Source: Nitrincola tapanii
GTDB taxonomy: Bacteria; Pseudomonadota; Gammaproteobacteria; Pseudomonadales; Balneatricaceae
Assembly: GCF_008368715.1 (NCBI RefSeq)
Contig: NZ_SMRS01000002.1
Location: 297,484-361,483, forward strand
Direction: 5' to 3'
Length of the DNA stretch: 64,000 nt
Below are positions 16,636 to 25,120 of the stretch, piece by piece (the first letter of the stretch is position 1; each line of letters opens with the position of its first letter). Under the pieces are notes generated by a model. The model had not been told where the DNA came from. It worked only from the letters and a program-made list of their open reading frames with translations, and searched no databases. Both the position numbers and the translations under genes were made by a program.

Positions 16636-17343
16636 CTAAGAAGTCGGGCCTTTGAGTTGCTGCGACAGACGTCTGATCTCAGCGCCCTGATGGCGGCTAA
16701 AATCCTGCAGCGCTTTATGGCCACCTGTTGCAAAGACGGCTACGGCAGACAGCAGAGCTTTGAGGGTGCCTGGGCTGTGCGAATCAAAGGGCGCGTAAGC
16801 GCCGCCGGATAGACGTGCCAGCTGTTCAAATGCTCGTTTTGCTTGGGCATCCTGCCCTTCATGAAAGACAAAGAGCGGAGTGCGTAAAAGTCCCAGTTCA
16901 CCGGCCAATTGGCAGAGGTGATCAAGGCTTTCTTCACAGGAGTCCACGACTAGGATCACGGCTTTGACCGCTTCTTTGCGTGTCTCCAAGAGGGCTTGTT
17001 TGAGGACTTTGGCGATCTGGGTGTGTCCACCCAAGCAGCTCACCGCATTCATTTGCTGTAGGAGGCTTTGTGTATTGGTTAACCAAGGACTGGCATGAAA
17101 TTCACCAAAGCCACGGTAATAGCAGAGCTGGACACTCAATCCCCCGAGTGGCTGAGTGGCCAGAAAAAGCTCGCTTTGCAGCTGGCAGGCTTGATCCCAG
17201 GTGTGCTCACGACTAGCCGTGGCATCTAAAGCAAAAATTAAACGGCCCAGTTGCGTGCGCACACTGGGCAGGGATTGGACTTGCTGAATAAACAGATCGA
17301 TCGCTTGACTATCTGAGGTGGTTCGCAAGTCTTTGGATTTCAT
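16636..17343 (-). CDS. von Willebrand factor A domain protein
   Basis: This 235-residue cytoplasmic protein has the VWA fold pattern. A hydrophobic strand ends in L-I-F-A-L-D-A-T-A-S-R, the D-x-T/S-x-S metal-ion-dependent adhesion site near residue 40 (here D-A-T-A-S). Later come GGHTQIAKVL (the conserved T/G loop) and AVILVVDSCEES. The MIDAS is close to intact. VWA proteins often bind AAA+ ATPases or scaffold complexes; here the neighbour is a membrane J-domain protein 13 bases downstream, which suggests a joint role in protein quality control. No AAA+ partner gene is in view. The function is inferred. Confidence 0.78.
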   Translation of the reverse strand: MKSKDLRTTSDSQAIDLFIQQVQSLPSVRTQLGRLIFALDATASREHTWDQACQLQSELFLATQPLGGLSVQLCYYRGFGEFHASPWLTNTQSLLQQMNAVSCLGGHTQIAKVLKQALLETRKEAVKAVILVVDSCEESLDHLCQLAGELGLLRTPLFVFHEGQDAQAKRAFEQLARLSGGAYAPFDSHSPGTLKALLSAVAVFATGGHKALQDFSRHQGAEIRRLSQQLKGPTS

Positions 17344-17360
17344 GCCCGCTCCTGAGTTTC

Positions 17361-19400
17361 TTAACGTATCCGCATCCCCGCTTGTGCACCGGCGTGGGGC
17401 TCAAGAATCCAGAGATCCTCACCACCAGGGCCTGCGGCTAACACCATACCTTCTGAGACACCAAACTTCATTTTGCGTGCCGCAAGATTGGCGACCATCA
17501 CCGTATGTTTACCCACCAGATCTTCTGGACGGTATGCTGATTTGATACCAGCAAAGACCTGACGCGTTTCACCTCCCAGATCCAAAGTCAGGCGCAGGAG
17601 TTTATCCGCACCTTCTACCGCTTCAGCTGCTGCAATGCGTACCACACGCAGGTCAACCTTAGCGAAGTCCGCGTACTCGATGGTTTCGGCAAGCGGATCT
17701 TTGCTCAGTTCTGTGGCCACGGCTGCTGGCGCTGTTGACTCAGTACTGGCTTGTAGGGTTTGTTTTGAGTCGGCAATCAAGCGCTCCACCACATCCGGAT
17801 CTACACGTTGCATCAGGGGTTTGAATGCATTGATACGGTGATTTAGCAAAGGTTGTTCAATCGCGTTCCAATCCCAGCTGTCAATATTCAAGAAGGCAGC
17901 TGTCTCTTCAGCCACCTGGGGTAAGACCGGTGCGAGATAACTGATGATGACACGGAAGAGGTTAATACCCTGAGTGCAACTGGCCTGAACCTCAGCTTCA
18001 CGGCCCTCCTGTTTGGCTAAAACCCAAGGCTCTGCCGCATCAATATATTGGTTGGCCTTGTCAGCCAGATGCATGATTTCACGCATCGCTCGTGCATATT
18101 CACGCTTCTCATAGGCCTCAGCGATACTCTGACCGGCGGCCAGGGCTTCAGCATAGAGTGCGGGATCAGCCAGTTGGCTATCCAGCTCACCGGCAAACTT
18201 TTTCTGAATAAATCCAGCACAACGACTGGCCAGGTTGACCACTTTGTTGACCAGGTCGGCATTCACACGCAGACGGAAATCTTCCAGGTTGAGGTCGATA
18301 TCATCAATGCCTGAGCTGAGTTTGGAGGCAAAGTAATAACGCAGATATTCCGGGCGCAGGTGCTGAAGATAGGTATCGGCCATGATAAAAGTACCGCGTG
18401 ACTTGGACATCTTCTGACCGTTGACGGTTAAGAAACCGTGACAGAAAACACCGGTTGGCGTACGAAAACCTGCGCCTTTTAACTCAGCGGGCCAAAAGAG
18501 GGTGTGGAAATAGGCAATATCCTTACCGATGAAATGGTAAAGTTCAGCCTCGGAGCCCTCTTGCCAATACTCATCAAAATTGACGCCCTGTTTGTCACAC
18601 CAGTTTTTAAAGCTGGCCATATAGCCGATGGGCGCATCCAGCCAAACATAGAAATATTTACCCGGCGCATCGGGGATTTCAAAGCCCCAATAGGGCGCAT
18701 CACGTGAGATATCCCACTCTTGCAGACCAGACTCAAACCATTCATTCAGCTTATGAATCATTTGGCTCTGCACATGCTCTTGCACCCAGTCACGTAAAAA
18801 CGCATCAAAGTCGCCAAGTTTGAAGAAGTAGTGCTCAGACTCTTTTTCGATGGGGGTCGCACCGGAAACCGCTGAATAGGCATTTTTGAGTTCAGTCGGT
18901 TGATAGGTTGCACCGCAGGCTTCACAGGAATCACCATACTGATCCTTGGCGCCACACTTAGGGCACTCACCTTTAATGAAACGATCCGGCAGGAACATAT
19001 TTTTGACCGGATCATAGGCTTGAGTAATCGTGCGGCGGCTGATATGTCCGGCCTCGCGCAGGCGCTTGTAGATCAGCTCAGAAAACTCACGGTTCTCTTC
19101 AGAGTGTGTGGAGTAGTAGTTATCAAAGTTCACCATAAAGCCGGAAAAATCACGCTGGTGCTCCTGGCTGACCTGATCGATCAACGCTTGAGGCGTCATC
19201 CCGAGTTGATCCGCTTTCAGCATGATCGGTGTGCCGTGCGCATCATCGGCACAGACATAGACACACGAGTTGCCGCGCTGTTTTTGAAAGCGTACCCAGA
19301 TATCGGTCTGAATATATTCCACCATATGGCCGAGGTGGATGGGGCCATTGGCGTAAGGAAGGGCGCTGGTGACAAGAATCTTGCGGCTGGTCTCGGTCAT
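17361..19400 (-). CDS. metG: Methionyl-tRNA synthetase
   Basis: This 679-residue class I synthetase charges tRNA-Met and tRNA-fMet. The HIGH-type motif is HLGHM at residues 22-26, and KMSKS is near residue 340. The zinc-binding connective peptide has two Cys pairs ([18 protein letters not shown]) around residues 145-160. The C-terminal EMAP/Arc1-like tRNA-binding domain (about residues 575-679, starting at [13 protein letters not shown]) makes it the long dimeric form, like E. coli MetG (677 residues). It is divergent from trmA, with a 167-base region between them that must hold both promoters. Confidence 0.97.
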   Translation of the reverse strand: MTETSRKILVTSALPYANGPIHLGHMVEYIQTDIWVRFQKQRGNSCVYVCADDAHGTPIMLKADQLGMTPQALIDQVSQEHQRDFSGFMVNFDNYYSTHSEENREFSELIYKRLREAGHISRRTITQAYDPVKNMFLPDRFIKGECPKCGAKDQYGDSCEACGATYQPTELKNAYSAVSGATPIEKESEHYFFKLGDFDAFLRDWVQEHVQSQMIHKLNEWFESGLQEWDISRDAPYWGFEIPDAPGKYFYVWLDAPIGYMASFKNWCDKQGVNFDEYWQEGSEAELYHFIGKDIAYFHTLFWPAELKGAGFRTPTGVFCHGFLTVNGQKMSKSRGTFIMADTYLQHLRPEYLRYYFASKLSSGIDDIDLNLEDFRLRVNADLVNKVVNLASRCAGFIQKKFAGELDSQLADPALYAEALAAGQSIAEAYEKREYARAMREIMHLADKANQYIDAAEPWVLAKQEGREAEVQASCTQGINLFRVIISYLAPVLPQVAEETAAFLNIDSWDWNAIEQPLLNHRINAFKPLMQRVDPDVVERLIADSKQTLQASTESTAPAAVATELSKDPLAETIEYADFAKVDLRVVRIAAAEAVEGADKLLRLTLDLGGETRQVFAGIKSAYRPEDLVGKHTVMVANLAARKMKFGVSEGMVLAAGPGGEDLWILEPHAGAQAGMRIR

Positions 19401-19567
19401 GGTGTGCTCTGCGTGAATTCGGTTGCAACTAACTAAGGTGTTGGATTCTACGCTGAATTTGCCTGCTAATGAACCGCCCAGCCGATCTTTCCCGGCGCCG
19501 AATCCGGCTTTAGACAGCCTGAGTGTGCACTGTTAAAATTGCCGGCTTATTTCACTAGACGAGGCAG

Positions 19568-20671
19568 ATGATGGCACTTCCCGAAGTTGATCCCGCGCAG
19601 TATGACGCGCAGTTGCAGAGCAAAAGTGCGCGTTTGCAGCAGATGTTGGCGAAGTTCTCTGCTCCTGAGTTAGAAGTTTTTAGTTCACCACCTAAGCACT
19701 ATCGCATGCGTGCAGAGTTTCGCACCTGGCATGATGAGGACGAGCTGCACTATGTGATGTTCCAACCTGGTAGCAAACATGACAAGGTGTTTCTAAGCGA
19801 ATGCCCGATGGTTTCTGAGCGCATTCACAGTGTGATGTTTGCCTTGTTGGAGGCTTTAAAAGCGCAAAAAGAGCTGCGTTATCGACTTTTTCAGGTCGAT
19901 TTTCTCAGTACCCTTTCCGGCGAGCTGTTAGTGTCTTTACTCTACCATCGTGCAATTGGCGCCGAGTGGGAGGCGGCGGTTCGGCCCCTGCGTGAGCGTT
20001 TTGCAATCGATATTGTGGGCCGTTCACGCAAACATAAAACCGTACTCGATCGTGATTTTGTGTTGGAAACACTCAACATACGGGGGCGTGATTATCAGTT
20101 TAAGCAAACGGAAAACAGCTTCACCCAACCCAATGCTGAAGTGAATCGCAAGATGATCACCTGGGCTTTAGCGGTGACCGATGAAGTTCAAAAGCGCAGT
20201 GATCTCCTCGAGTTTTATTGTGGCAACGGCAATTTCACCCTGCCGCTAGCGCAGAATTTTCGCCGCGTCCTAGCCACAGAAATCTCGAAAGAGTCAGTGC
20301 GCTCAGCAGAATACAACATTGCCGTGAACGCGATAGACAATATCGATGTGCTGCGTATGCCCTCTGAGGATCTCGTTCAGGTCTTGCGCGGTGAAAAGGA
20401 AACACGAAAAGTCGCGGGTCTGGACTTAGCCGCGTGTGATTTCCAAACCGTGTTTGTGGATCCTCCGCGTGCCGGGCTGGATGCACAAACCGTCAGCCAA
20501 GTGGCGGAGTACCCGACGATCCTTTACATCTCTTGTAACCCAGAAACGTTGGTAGACAATCTGGAAAGCCTCTGTCGCACGCACCAGATTGAGCGCTGTG
20601 CGCTTTTTGATCAGTTCCCCTACACCCATCATATGGAGGCGGGTGTTTTTCTGCGTCGTCGTACCGAGTGA
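19568..20671 (+). CDS. trmA: tRNA (uracil-5-)-methyltransferase TrmA
   Basis: This 367-residue enzyme makes 5-methyluridine at position 54 in the T-loop of tRNA from S-adenosylmethionine. E. coli TrmA has 366 residues. The SAM-binding motif LEFYCGNGNFTLPLA lies near residue 217, V-F-V-D-P-P-R-A-G-L-D near 297, and the catalytic Cys with its S-C-N-P neighbours (YISCNPETL) near 322. A terminal H-H-M-E segment matches the family. Two adjacent ATG codons (19568, 19571) follow a weak GAGGC site. It lies between metG and apbC, interrupting the metG-apbC-dcd order familiar from Pseudomonas. Confidence 0.96.
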   Translation: MMALPEVDPAQYDAQLQSKSARLQQMLAKFSAPELEVFSSPPKHYRMRAEFRTWHDEDELHYVMFQPGSKHDKVFLSECPMVSERIHSVMFALLEALKAQKELRYRLFQVDFLSTLSGELLVSLLYHRAIGAEWEAAVRPLRERFAIDIVGRSRKHKTVLDRDFVLETLNIRGRDYQFKQTENSFTQPNAEVNRKMITWALAVTDEVQKRSDLLEFYCGNGNFTLPLAQNFRRVLATEISKESVRSAEYNIAVNAIDNIDVLRMPSEDLVQVLRGEKETRKVAGLDLAACDFQTVFVDPPRAGLDAQTVSQVAEYPTILYISCNPETLVDNLESLCRTHQIERCALFDQFPYTHHMEAGVFLRRRTE

Positions 20672-20742
20672 CTTGCTAATCTCTGAGTAATTTACTAGGT
20701 TATTGGGGCGCCGCACTCAGCGAGCGATAGAGGAGTAAAGCT

Positions 20743-21591
20743 ATGGTTGCAGTACACGACGCCGCGAAACCCAGCGGGCTTCAAAAAGTGAAACATATTA
20801 TTGCCGTGGCCTCTGGCAAGGGTGGGGTGGGTAAATCCACCACGGCAGTGAATCTGGCGCTGGCGTTGGCGGCAGAAGGGTTTGAAACCGGTATTCTAGA
20901 TGCGGATATTTACGGTCCGAGTCAGGGCATGATGCTGGGTGTGGCCGACGGGGTGCGGCCTCAGGCGGATGAAAATAACTACTTCAAACCCATCACGGCA
21001 CAGGGCATTAAAGCCATGTCGATGAGTTTTTTGATTACCGAGTCCACGCCGATGGTCTGGCGCGGCCCGATGGCCGCTGGGGCTTTGCAGCAATTGATCA
21101 TGCAGACCAATTGGCAAGAGTTGGATTATCTGATCGTTGATATGCCGCCAGGCACCGGAGATATTCAGCTGACCCTGTCACAAAAAGTCCCAGTCACCGG
21201 CGCTGTCATTGTCACCACACCTCAGGATATTGCTTTGCTGGATTGTAAAAAAGGCATTGAGATGTTCCGTAAGGTCGAGATTCCCGTGCTCGGTGTAGTG
21301 GAGAACATGAGTCTGCATCAATGCAGCCAATGTGGACATGAAGAGGCGATCTTTGGGACCGGTGGCGGTGAGCGTATAGCACGTGAATATCAGACTCAGC
21401 TGCTTGGTCAGTTGCCTTTGCAGGCGAGCATCCGTGAGCAAACTGATGCCGGACGTCCGAGTGTGATTGCGGATCCAGAAAGCTCTGTCGCGCAGCATTA
21501 TCGTGCGATTGCTCGACGTTTAGTCGAAGAAGTGAAAAATTTAGAAGAAGCGCGGAACTTCTCCCCCAATCTTTCTGTCATAGAAGACTGA
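20743..21591 (+). CDS. apbC: Iron-sulfur cluster carrier protein ApbC (Mrp)
   Basis: This 282-residue P-loop ATPase carries Fe-S clusters to apoproteins. The deviant Walker A SGKGGVGKST is at residues 29-38, switch I D-A-D-I-Y-G-P-S near residue 58, and Walker B V-D-M-P-P-G-T-G-D near residue 132. The CxxC motif (CSQC, near residues 192-195) bridges a cluster between two subunits. It lacks the N-terminal MIP18-like domain of E. coli Mrp, a known shorter form. GAGGAG precedes the ATG. A strong hairpin and then an intrinsic terminator follow before dcd. Confidence 0.94.
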   Translation: MVAVHDAAKPSGLQKVKHIIAVASGKGGVGKSTTAVNLALALAAEGFETGILDADIYGPSQGMMLGVADGVRPQADENNYFKPITAQGIKAMSMSFLITESTPMVWRGPMAAGALQQLIMQTNWQELDYLIVDMPPGTGDIQLTLSQKVPVTGAVIVTTPQDIALLDCKKGIEMFRKVEIPVLGVVENMSLHQCSQCGHEEAIFGTGGGERIAREYQTQLLGQLPLQASIREQTDAGRPSVIADPESSVAQHYRAIARRLVEEVKNLEEARNFSPNLSVIED

Positions 21592-21598
21592 AGGATCA

Positions 21599-21619
21599 CA
21601 CTTTTCTCCACGAAAAGTG
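21599..21619 (+). other. 8-bp hairpin just after apbC
   Basis: CACTTTTC (21599-21606) and GAAAAGTG (21612-21619) form a perfect stem around a five-base loop, starting eight bases after the apbC stop. It has no T-tract. It precedes the true terminator by about 30 bases and could protect the mRNA 3' end or be a minor attenuator. Confidence 0.5.
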
Positions 21620-21647
21620 CCCAGTGAGTTAAGTATCAGGCTTATCT

Positions 21648-21678
21648 GCCGCCTCTGAAAAAGGGGCGGCTTTTTTTT
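21648..21678 (+). terminator. Rho-independent terminator between apbC and dcd
   Basis: GCCGCC (21648-21653) pairs with GGCGGC (21665-21670), extended by a G-U and a C-G pair, and eight T residues follow directly (21671-21678). This is a textbook intrinsic terminator for the apbC transcript. Confidence 0.92.
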
Positions 21679-21733
21679 GCCGAAAGCGTTAAACTAGGCG
21701 GTCAATTTGCCAACCGATTTACTGTGAGTGTCT

Positions 21734-22300
21734 ATGGGTATCAAGTCAGACCGTTGGATTCGTCAGATGGCGCAAGAGAAGGGCATGATCGAGCCGTTCG
21801 AGCCTAATCAGGTGCGTCGCGTCAACAATCAGCCCATCGTTTCTTATGGTACCTCCAGCTATGGGTACGATGTGCGTTGCGCCGATGAATTTAAAATCTT
21901 CACCAATATCAACTCGACGATAGTGGATCCGAAGCATTTTGATGAGCGCAGCTTTGTCGATGTGCAGTCTGATGTTTGTATCATTCCGCCGAACTCCTTT
22001 GCCTTGGCGCGGACGGTTGAGTATTTTCGTATTCCACGCGATGTCTTGACCATTTGCTTGGGTAAAAGCACCTATGCGCGTTGCGGGATCATCGTCAACG
22101 TCACCCCGCTAGAGCCTGAGTGGGAAGGCCATGTCACGCTGGAGTTCTCCAATACCACCCCTTTGCCAGCACGTATTTATGCCAATGAAGGGGTGGCGCA
22201 GATGCTGTTCCTCGGTGCCGCCGAAATGTGTGAAACCTCTTACAAGGATCGCAACGGTAAATATCAGGGACAGACAGGTGTTGTCGTTCCACGCACCTGA
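21734..22300 (+). CDS. dcd: dCTP deaminase
   Basis: The ATG at 21734 gives a 188-residue protein starting M-G-I-K-S-D-R-W-I, the size and N-terminus of the Pseudomonas-type enzyme; an upstream GTG at 21728 would add two residues. Dcd deaminates dCTP to dUTP, feeding dTTP synthesis. The conserved [14 protein letters not shown] segment, the K-S-T-Y-A-R-C-G substrate loop, and the catalytic Glu within T-P-L-E-P-E-W-E-G are all present. The late nucleotide-contacting region ends in K-Y-Q-G-Q. It is preceded by an intrinsic terminator, so it has its own promoter. Confidence 0.95.
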   Translation: MGIKSDRWIRQMAQEKGMIEPFEPNQVRRVNNQPIVSYGTSSYGYDVRCADEFKIFTNINSTIVDPKHFDERSFVDVQSDVCIIPPNSFALARTVEYFRIPRDVLTICLGKSTYARCGIIVNVTPLEPEWEGHVTLEFSNTTPLPARIYANEGVAQMLFLGAAEMCETSYKDRNGKYQGQTGVVVPRT

Positions 22301-22335
22301 GCTTTTGTCTGTAACTGACTAGGACAACCTAATAC

Positions 22336-22983
22336 GTGACATGCATGTATAACTCTGAACAGATCGAAAATTTCTGGGATCAACTGGAAGAAACGCTCGA
22401 GCAGCTGCTCGACAGCCAGAATGCTAACCATTTTGATGCCGATGTGTTGCTGGAACACTACCGCAGCATCTTGCAGAGTATTGATCGTAATCTTACCTTT
22501 CATTTTGAACGTGAAGAGGGTGAGGGGCCGGTCGAAATGGTCTTTGGCTGCGATGGTTATCCAGAGTCCATCCATTCGGTATTAAGTTTGGTCAGTGCGG
22601 CGCCTGAGCTAAAGGGCATCGCTTTTCGCGCCTTTAATGAGCGCTGTAATCCTGTTCCCGCCTGTGTGAATCTCGGTGATGAGCAATGCGAAATTAGTGA
22701 ATTCTGGTGCTCCTTGCGTTTGATCGAGGGTAAGTTACAGCTCAGCGTATATATGGCGGACCTTCCCGATATCTTGGAAATTGATCCACGCGTTGAAGCC
22801 GTGATGATCCTACTGGATGCCCTCATCGGGGAATATGAACTGATGACGCGTATTTGGTCGTTAGACTGGTATGAGTTGCCGGTCGACCCTCTTGATTTTG
22901 GTTTAATGCCTCTGGCTTCCCTGCGCGAAGCCTTTGACCAGCTCAAAGACAGCGTTCAGCCTGTCGGCATCACCCTTCATTAA
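22336..22983 (+). CDS. Conserved hypothetical acidic protein
   Basis: No function was recognised for this 215-residue acidic, soluble protein. The GTG at 22336 has AGGA eleven bases upstream; an ATG at 22345 lacks such a site. A central A/P-rich turn (SLVSAAPELKGIAFRAF) followed by strands and an L-L-D-A-L-I-G-E-Y-E-L segment recalls a family of uncharacterised bacterial proteins near DUF695. That likeness is from memory of the pattern and is weak. It lies between dcd and another uncharacterised acidic gene 19 bases downstream, and the two are probably cotranscribed. Confidence 0.55.
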   Translation: MTCMYNSEQIENFWDQLEETLEQLLDSQNANHFDADVLLEHYRSILQSIDRNLTFHFEREEGEGPVEMVFGCDGYPESIHSVLSLVSAAPELKGIAFRAFNERCNPVPACVNLGDEQCEISEFWCSLRLIEGKLQLSVYMADLPDILEIDPRVEAVMILLDALIGEYELMTRIWSLDWYELPVDPLDFGLMPLASLREAFDQLKDSVQPVGITLH

Positions 22984-23002
22984 TTCACTGCGGAGCCACC
23001 GT

Positions 23003-23788
23003 ATGCAAAGCTATCTGGCATCACAGCTAGAATCCCTGGGGGCCCTGTATTTGGAAGCTCTGGAGCGTCAGTCTCACCCCGAACCCTATGTGACCGCGCA
23101 TGCTCTGGTGCATCGCCAGCTGATGCCGAGCGCTGAAGTTTTGGCACGTATGGTGGCGGAAGAACCCAAACTCTTGGCGGCGCGCGCCTATGATCTGATT
23201 GAAGATCCGAAAGAGATCGAACAGCCTTCAGTGGGCGCCATTATTTACAGTAATATCTTTGCCTCTGCCCTGGAAGGCTTGTTGGTGATTGCTGTGAAGC
23301 ATGGCTGGTTACAGGCCGATGAGACCGGGCAGATTCTAGTTGCTGCCGAAGAGTTGGATAAGATAGAGCCGGTGCAGTACACCGATTTTAGTCTGGCACC
23401 GCCCGTCCTTGGACATCAGCAAAGCCGCTTAAGTCGTCTTTTTCAAACGGCGGAAGAGGCTTTTGTTGAGCGTTTGAACTCAGAGCCCCATCAGGCTTAT
23501 GCCCTGGCTTTACAGATGGCGTCTGAACATACCCTGCTGACCCCGGATGAGCTTGGGCCTTTATTACAAGAAAGTCCGATCTTGTTGGCATTGCGCCAAG
23601 ATGAGCGTTTAGATCCCGAAGTGCTAGGTGACAATCCACCGGCGGGTTTGATTGTTGGTCTGCATTTAACCCAGCTGCTCCTACAGCAGTTGTTGGATAT
23701 CGCAGAAGAGATGGGCGCTTTGGCACTGGATGCGAGCGGTGAGATTATCCTGCCTGAGAGCGACGAAGATAATCCCACCGTGCATTGA
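23003..23788 (+). CDS. Hypothetical acidic protein, largely helical
   Basis: The frame opens at 22934, but the ATG at 23003 with GGAG seven bases upstream removes overlap with the preceding gene and gives 261 residues. The protein is acidic, has no signal peptide, and looks almost entirely alpha-helical, with two similar halves each carrying a long Ala/Leu-rich helix pair. No domain was recognised. It follows the previous hypothetical gene closely and converges with the efflux operon. A role cannot be inferred. The GC content and codon use look like those of the flanking genes. Confidence 0.55.
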   Translation: MQSYLASQLESLGALYLEALERQSHPEPYVTAHALVHRQLMPSAEVLARMVAEEPKLLAARAYDLIEDPKEIEQPSVGAIIYSNIFASALEGLLVIAVKHGWLQADETGQILVAAEELDKIEPVQYTDFSLAPPVLGHQQSRLSRLFQTAEEAFVERLNSEPHQAYALALQMASEHTLLTPDELGPLLQESPILLALRQDERLDPEVLGDNPPAGLIVGLHLTQLLLQQLLDIAEEMGALALDASGEIILPESDEDNPTVH

Positions 23789-23809
23789 TCGAATGCTGGG
23801 TGGAGGGAT

Positions 23810-25120
23810 TTAGAGATCGGAAATTAAACTGTCCGCATCCAGATCCAGCCACTCATCAAGCGCAATCAAATCGCTTGGGCTGAGCGTGCCTAGGGTCTGC
23901 TTGAAGTTGAACAATGCCAGAATGTGATCGATACGAGCATTGGCATAGGCCAATTTCGCTTCATACAAGGCTTGTTCGGCTTGTAACACATCCACCACAT
24001 TACGTGTGCCAACATTAAAGCCTTCTTCGGTGGCGCGTAAGGCGGTTTCACGTGACAAGATACTTTGTTCGCGTGCCTTCACACTCTGCACACTGGTTTG
24101 CAAAGTCCGTAATAACGAACGCGTGGTTTCAGTGACGGCTCGCTTGGTGTCTTCAACAAAGTGGCCACTGGCGATCTGCTCATGTTCAGCTTGGCGTTGT
24201 GCCGAACTGATGGCACCTCCGGCATATAGCGGCAAACTTAAATTTAGAGAGATGCGGTTATCATCCTCCCAGCCTGAGCGTGAGCTGTCGCCGTGGATAC
24301 GGCTGTTTTGGTGGCTCAGGCCGAGGTTAACGCTAGGTAGGTGGGCGCTTCGTTTACTTTGTACATTACGACGTGCTGCATCTGATTGTAGATCGGCCAA
24401 GCGCAGCTCTAAGTTGCCTTGTAAGGCTTTTTCTAACCAGAGTGCGGGGGTCGTGGGTTCAACGGATTGAATTGGATAATCTGCACGTAGGGGGGCAACC
24501 TGTGCCACGCTACTTCCGGCCAGGCGCTCCAGAGCTTCAAAGCTATTTTCCAGAGCTCCTTCGGCATCGATACGTAAGACGACGGCATTATCAAAGCTGG
24601 CCTGAGCTTCTTGCACATCGGTAATGGCGATGAGGCCCACCTCAAACTGTGCATTGACCTGCTCTAAGCGGCGCTGTAGAGCACGCTCTTGTGCCAGGGC
24701 ATTATCCAAAGTGCTCTGCGCACGCAGTACCCCTAAATAAGCGTTAATGCTGCGCTGTATCAGCTGCTGCTGAGCGAGGTCAAACTGCAGGGTGGCTTGT
24801 TCTGCAAGGAGCTCACTGCGTTTGAAGTTGTAGTAGTCGCTGGCGGCAAACAGGGGTTGGGTTAGGCTGACACTGTAACCACTGCTGCGGCTACCGGCAG
24901 AGGAATCCGAGGTGTTGGCCGTTAAACCGGCGCTCGGCAATAAGGCCGCACGCCCCTGAATCGGGGCTTCCTGCCCGGCCATAAACTGCGCTTCGGCTTG
25001 TTTGAGTTGTGGATCATTTTCTAAGGCTAGGCGGTATAGATCGGCCAGGGGACCCGCATAAGCGGATCCTGCCGTCAGTACCGACCCGATCAATACGGGC
25101 AACACATGTTTTTTAATCAT
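23810..25120 (-). CDS. TolC-family outer-membrane efflux channel
   Basis: This 436-residue protein has a signal peptide cleaved after A-Y-A (near residue 22). Two related halves of outer-membrane-factor repeats follow, each with a long coiled-coil hairpin and strands; the start L-A-D-L-Y-R-L-A-L-E-N-D-P-Q-L is typical of TolC. It would form the trimeric outer-membrane channel for the RND pump encoded immediately upstream. Its start overlaps the end of the RND gene by eight bases, so translation is coupled. It is the last gene of a tetR-MFP-RND-OMF operon. E. coli TolC itself is longer (493 residues). The substrate range is unknown. Confidence 0.9.
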   Translation of the reverse strand: MIKKHVLPVLIGSVLTAGSAYAGPLADLYRLALENDPQLKQAEAQFMAGQEAPIQGRAALLPSAGLTANTSDSSAGSRSSGYSVSLTQPLFAASDYYNFKRSELLAEQATLQFDLAQQQLIQRSINAYLGVLRAQSTLDNALAQERALQRRLEQVNAQFEVGLIAITDVQEAQASFDNAVVLRIDAEGALENSFEALERLAGSSVAQVAPLRADYPIQSVEPTTPALWLEKALQGNLELRLADLQSDAARRNVQSKRSAHLPSVNLGLSHQNSRIHGDSSRSGWEDDNRISLNLSLPLYAGGAISSAQRQAEHEQIASGHFVEDTKRAVTETTRSLLRTLQTSVQSVKAREQSILSRETALRATEEGFNVGTRNVVDVLQAEQALYEAKLAYANARIDHILALFNFKQTLGTLSPSDLIALDEWLDLDADSLISDL

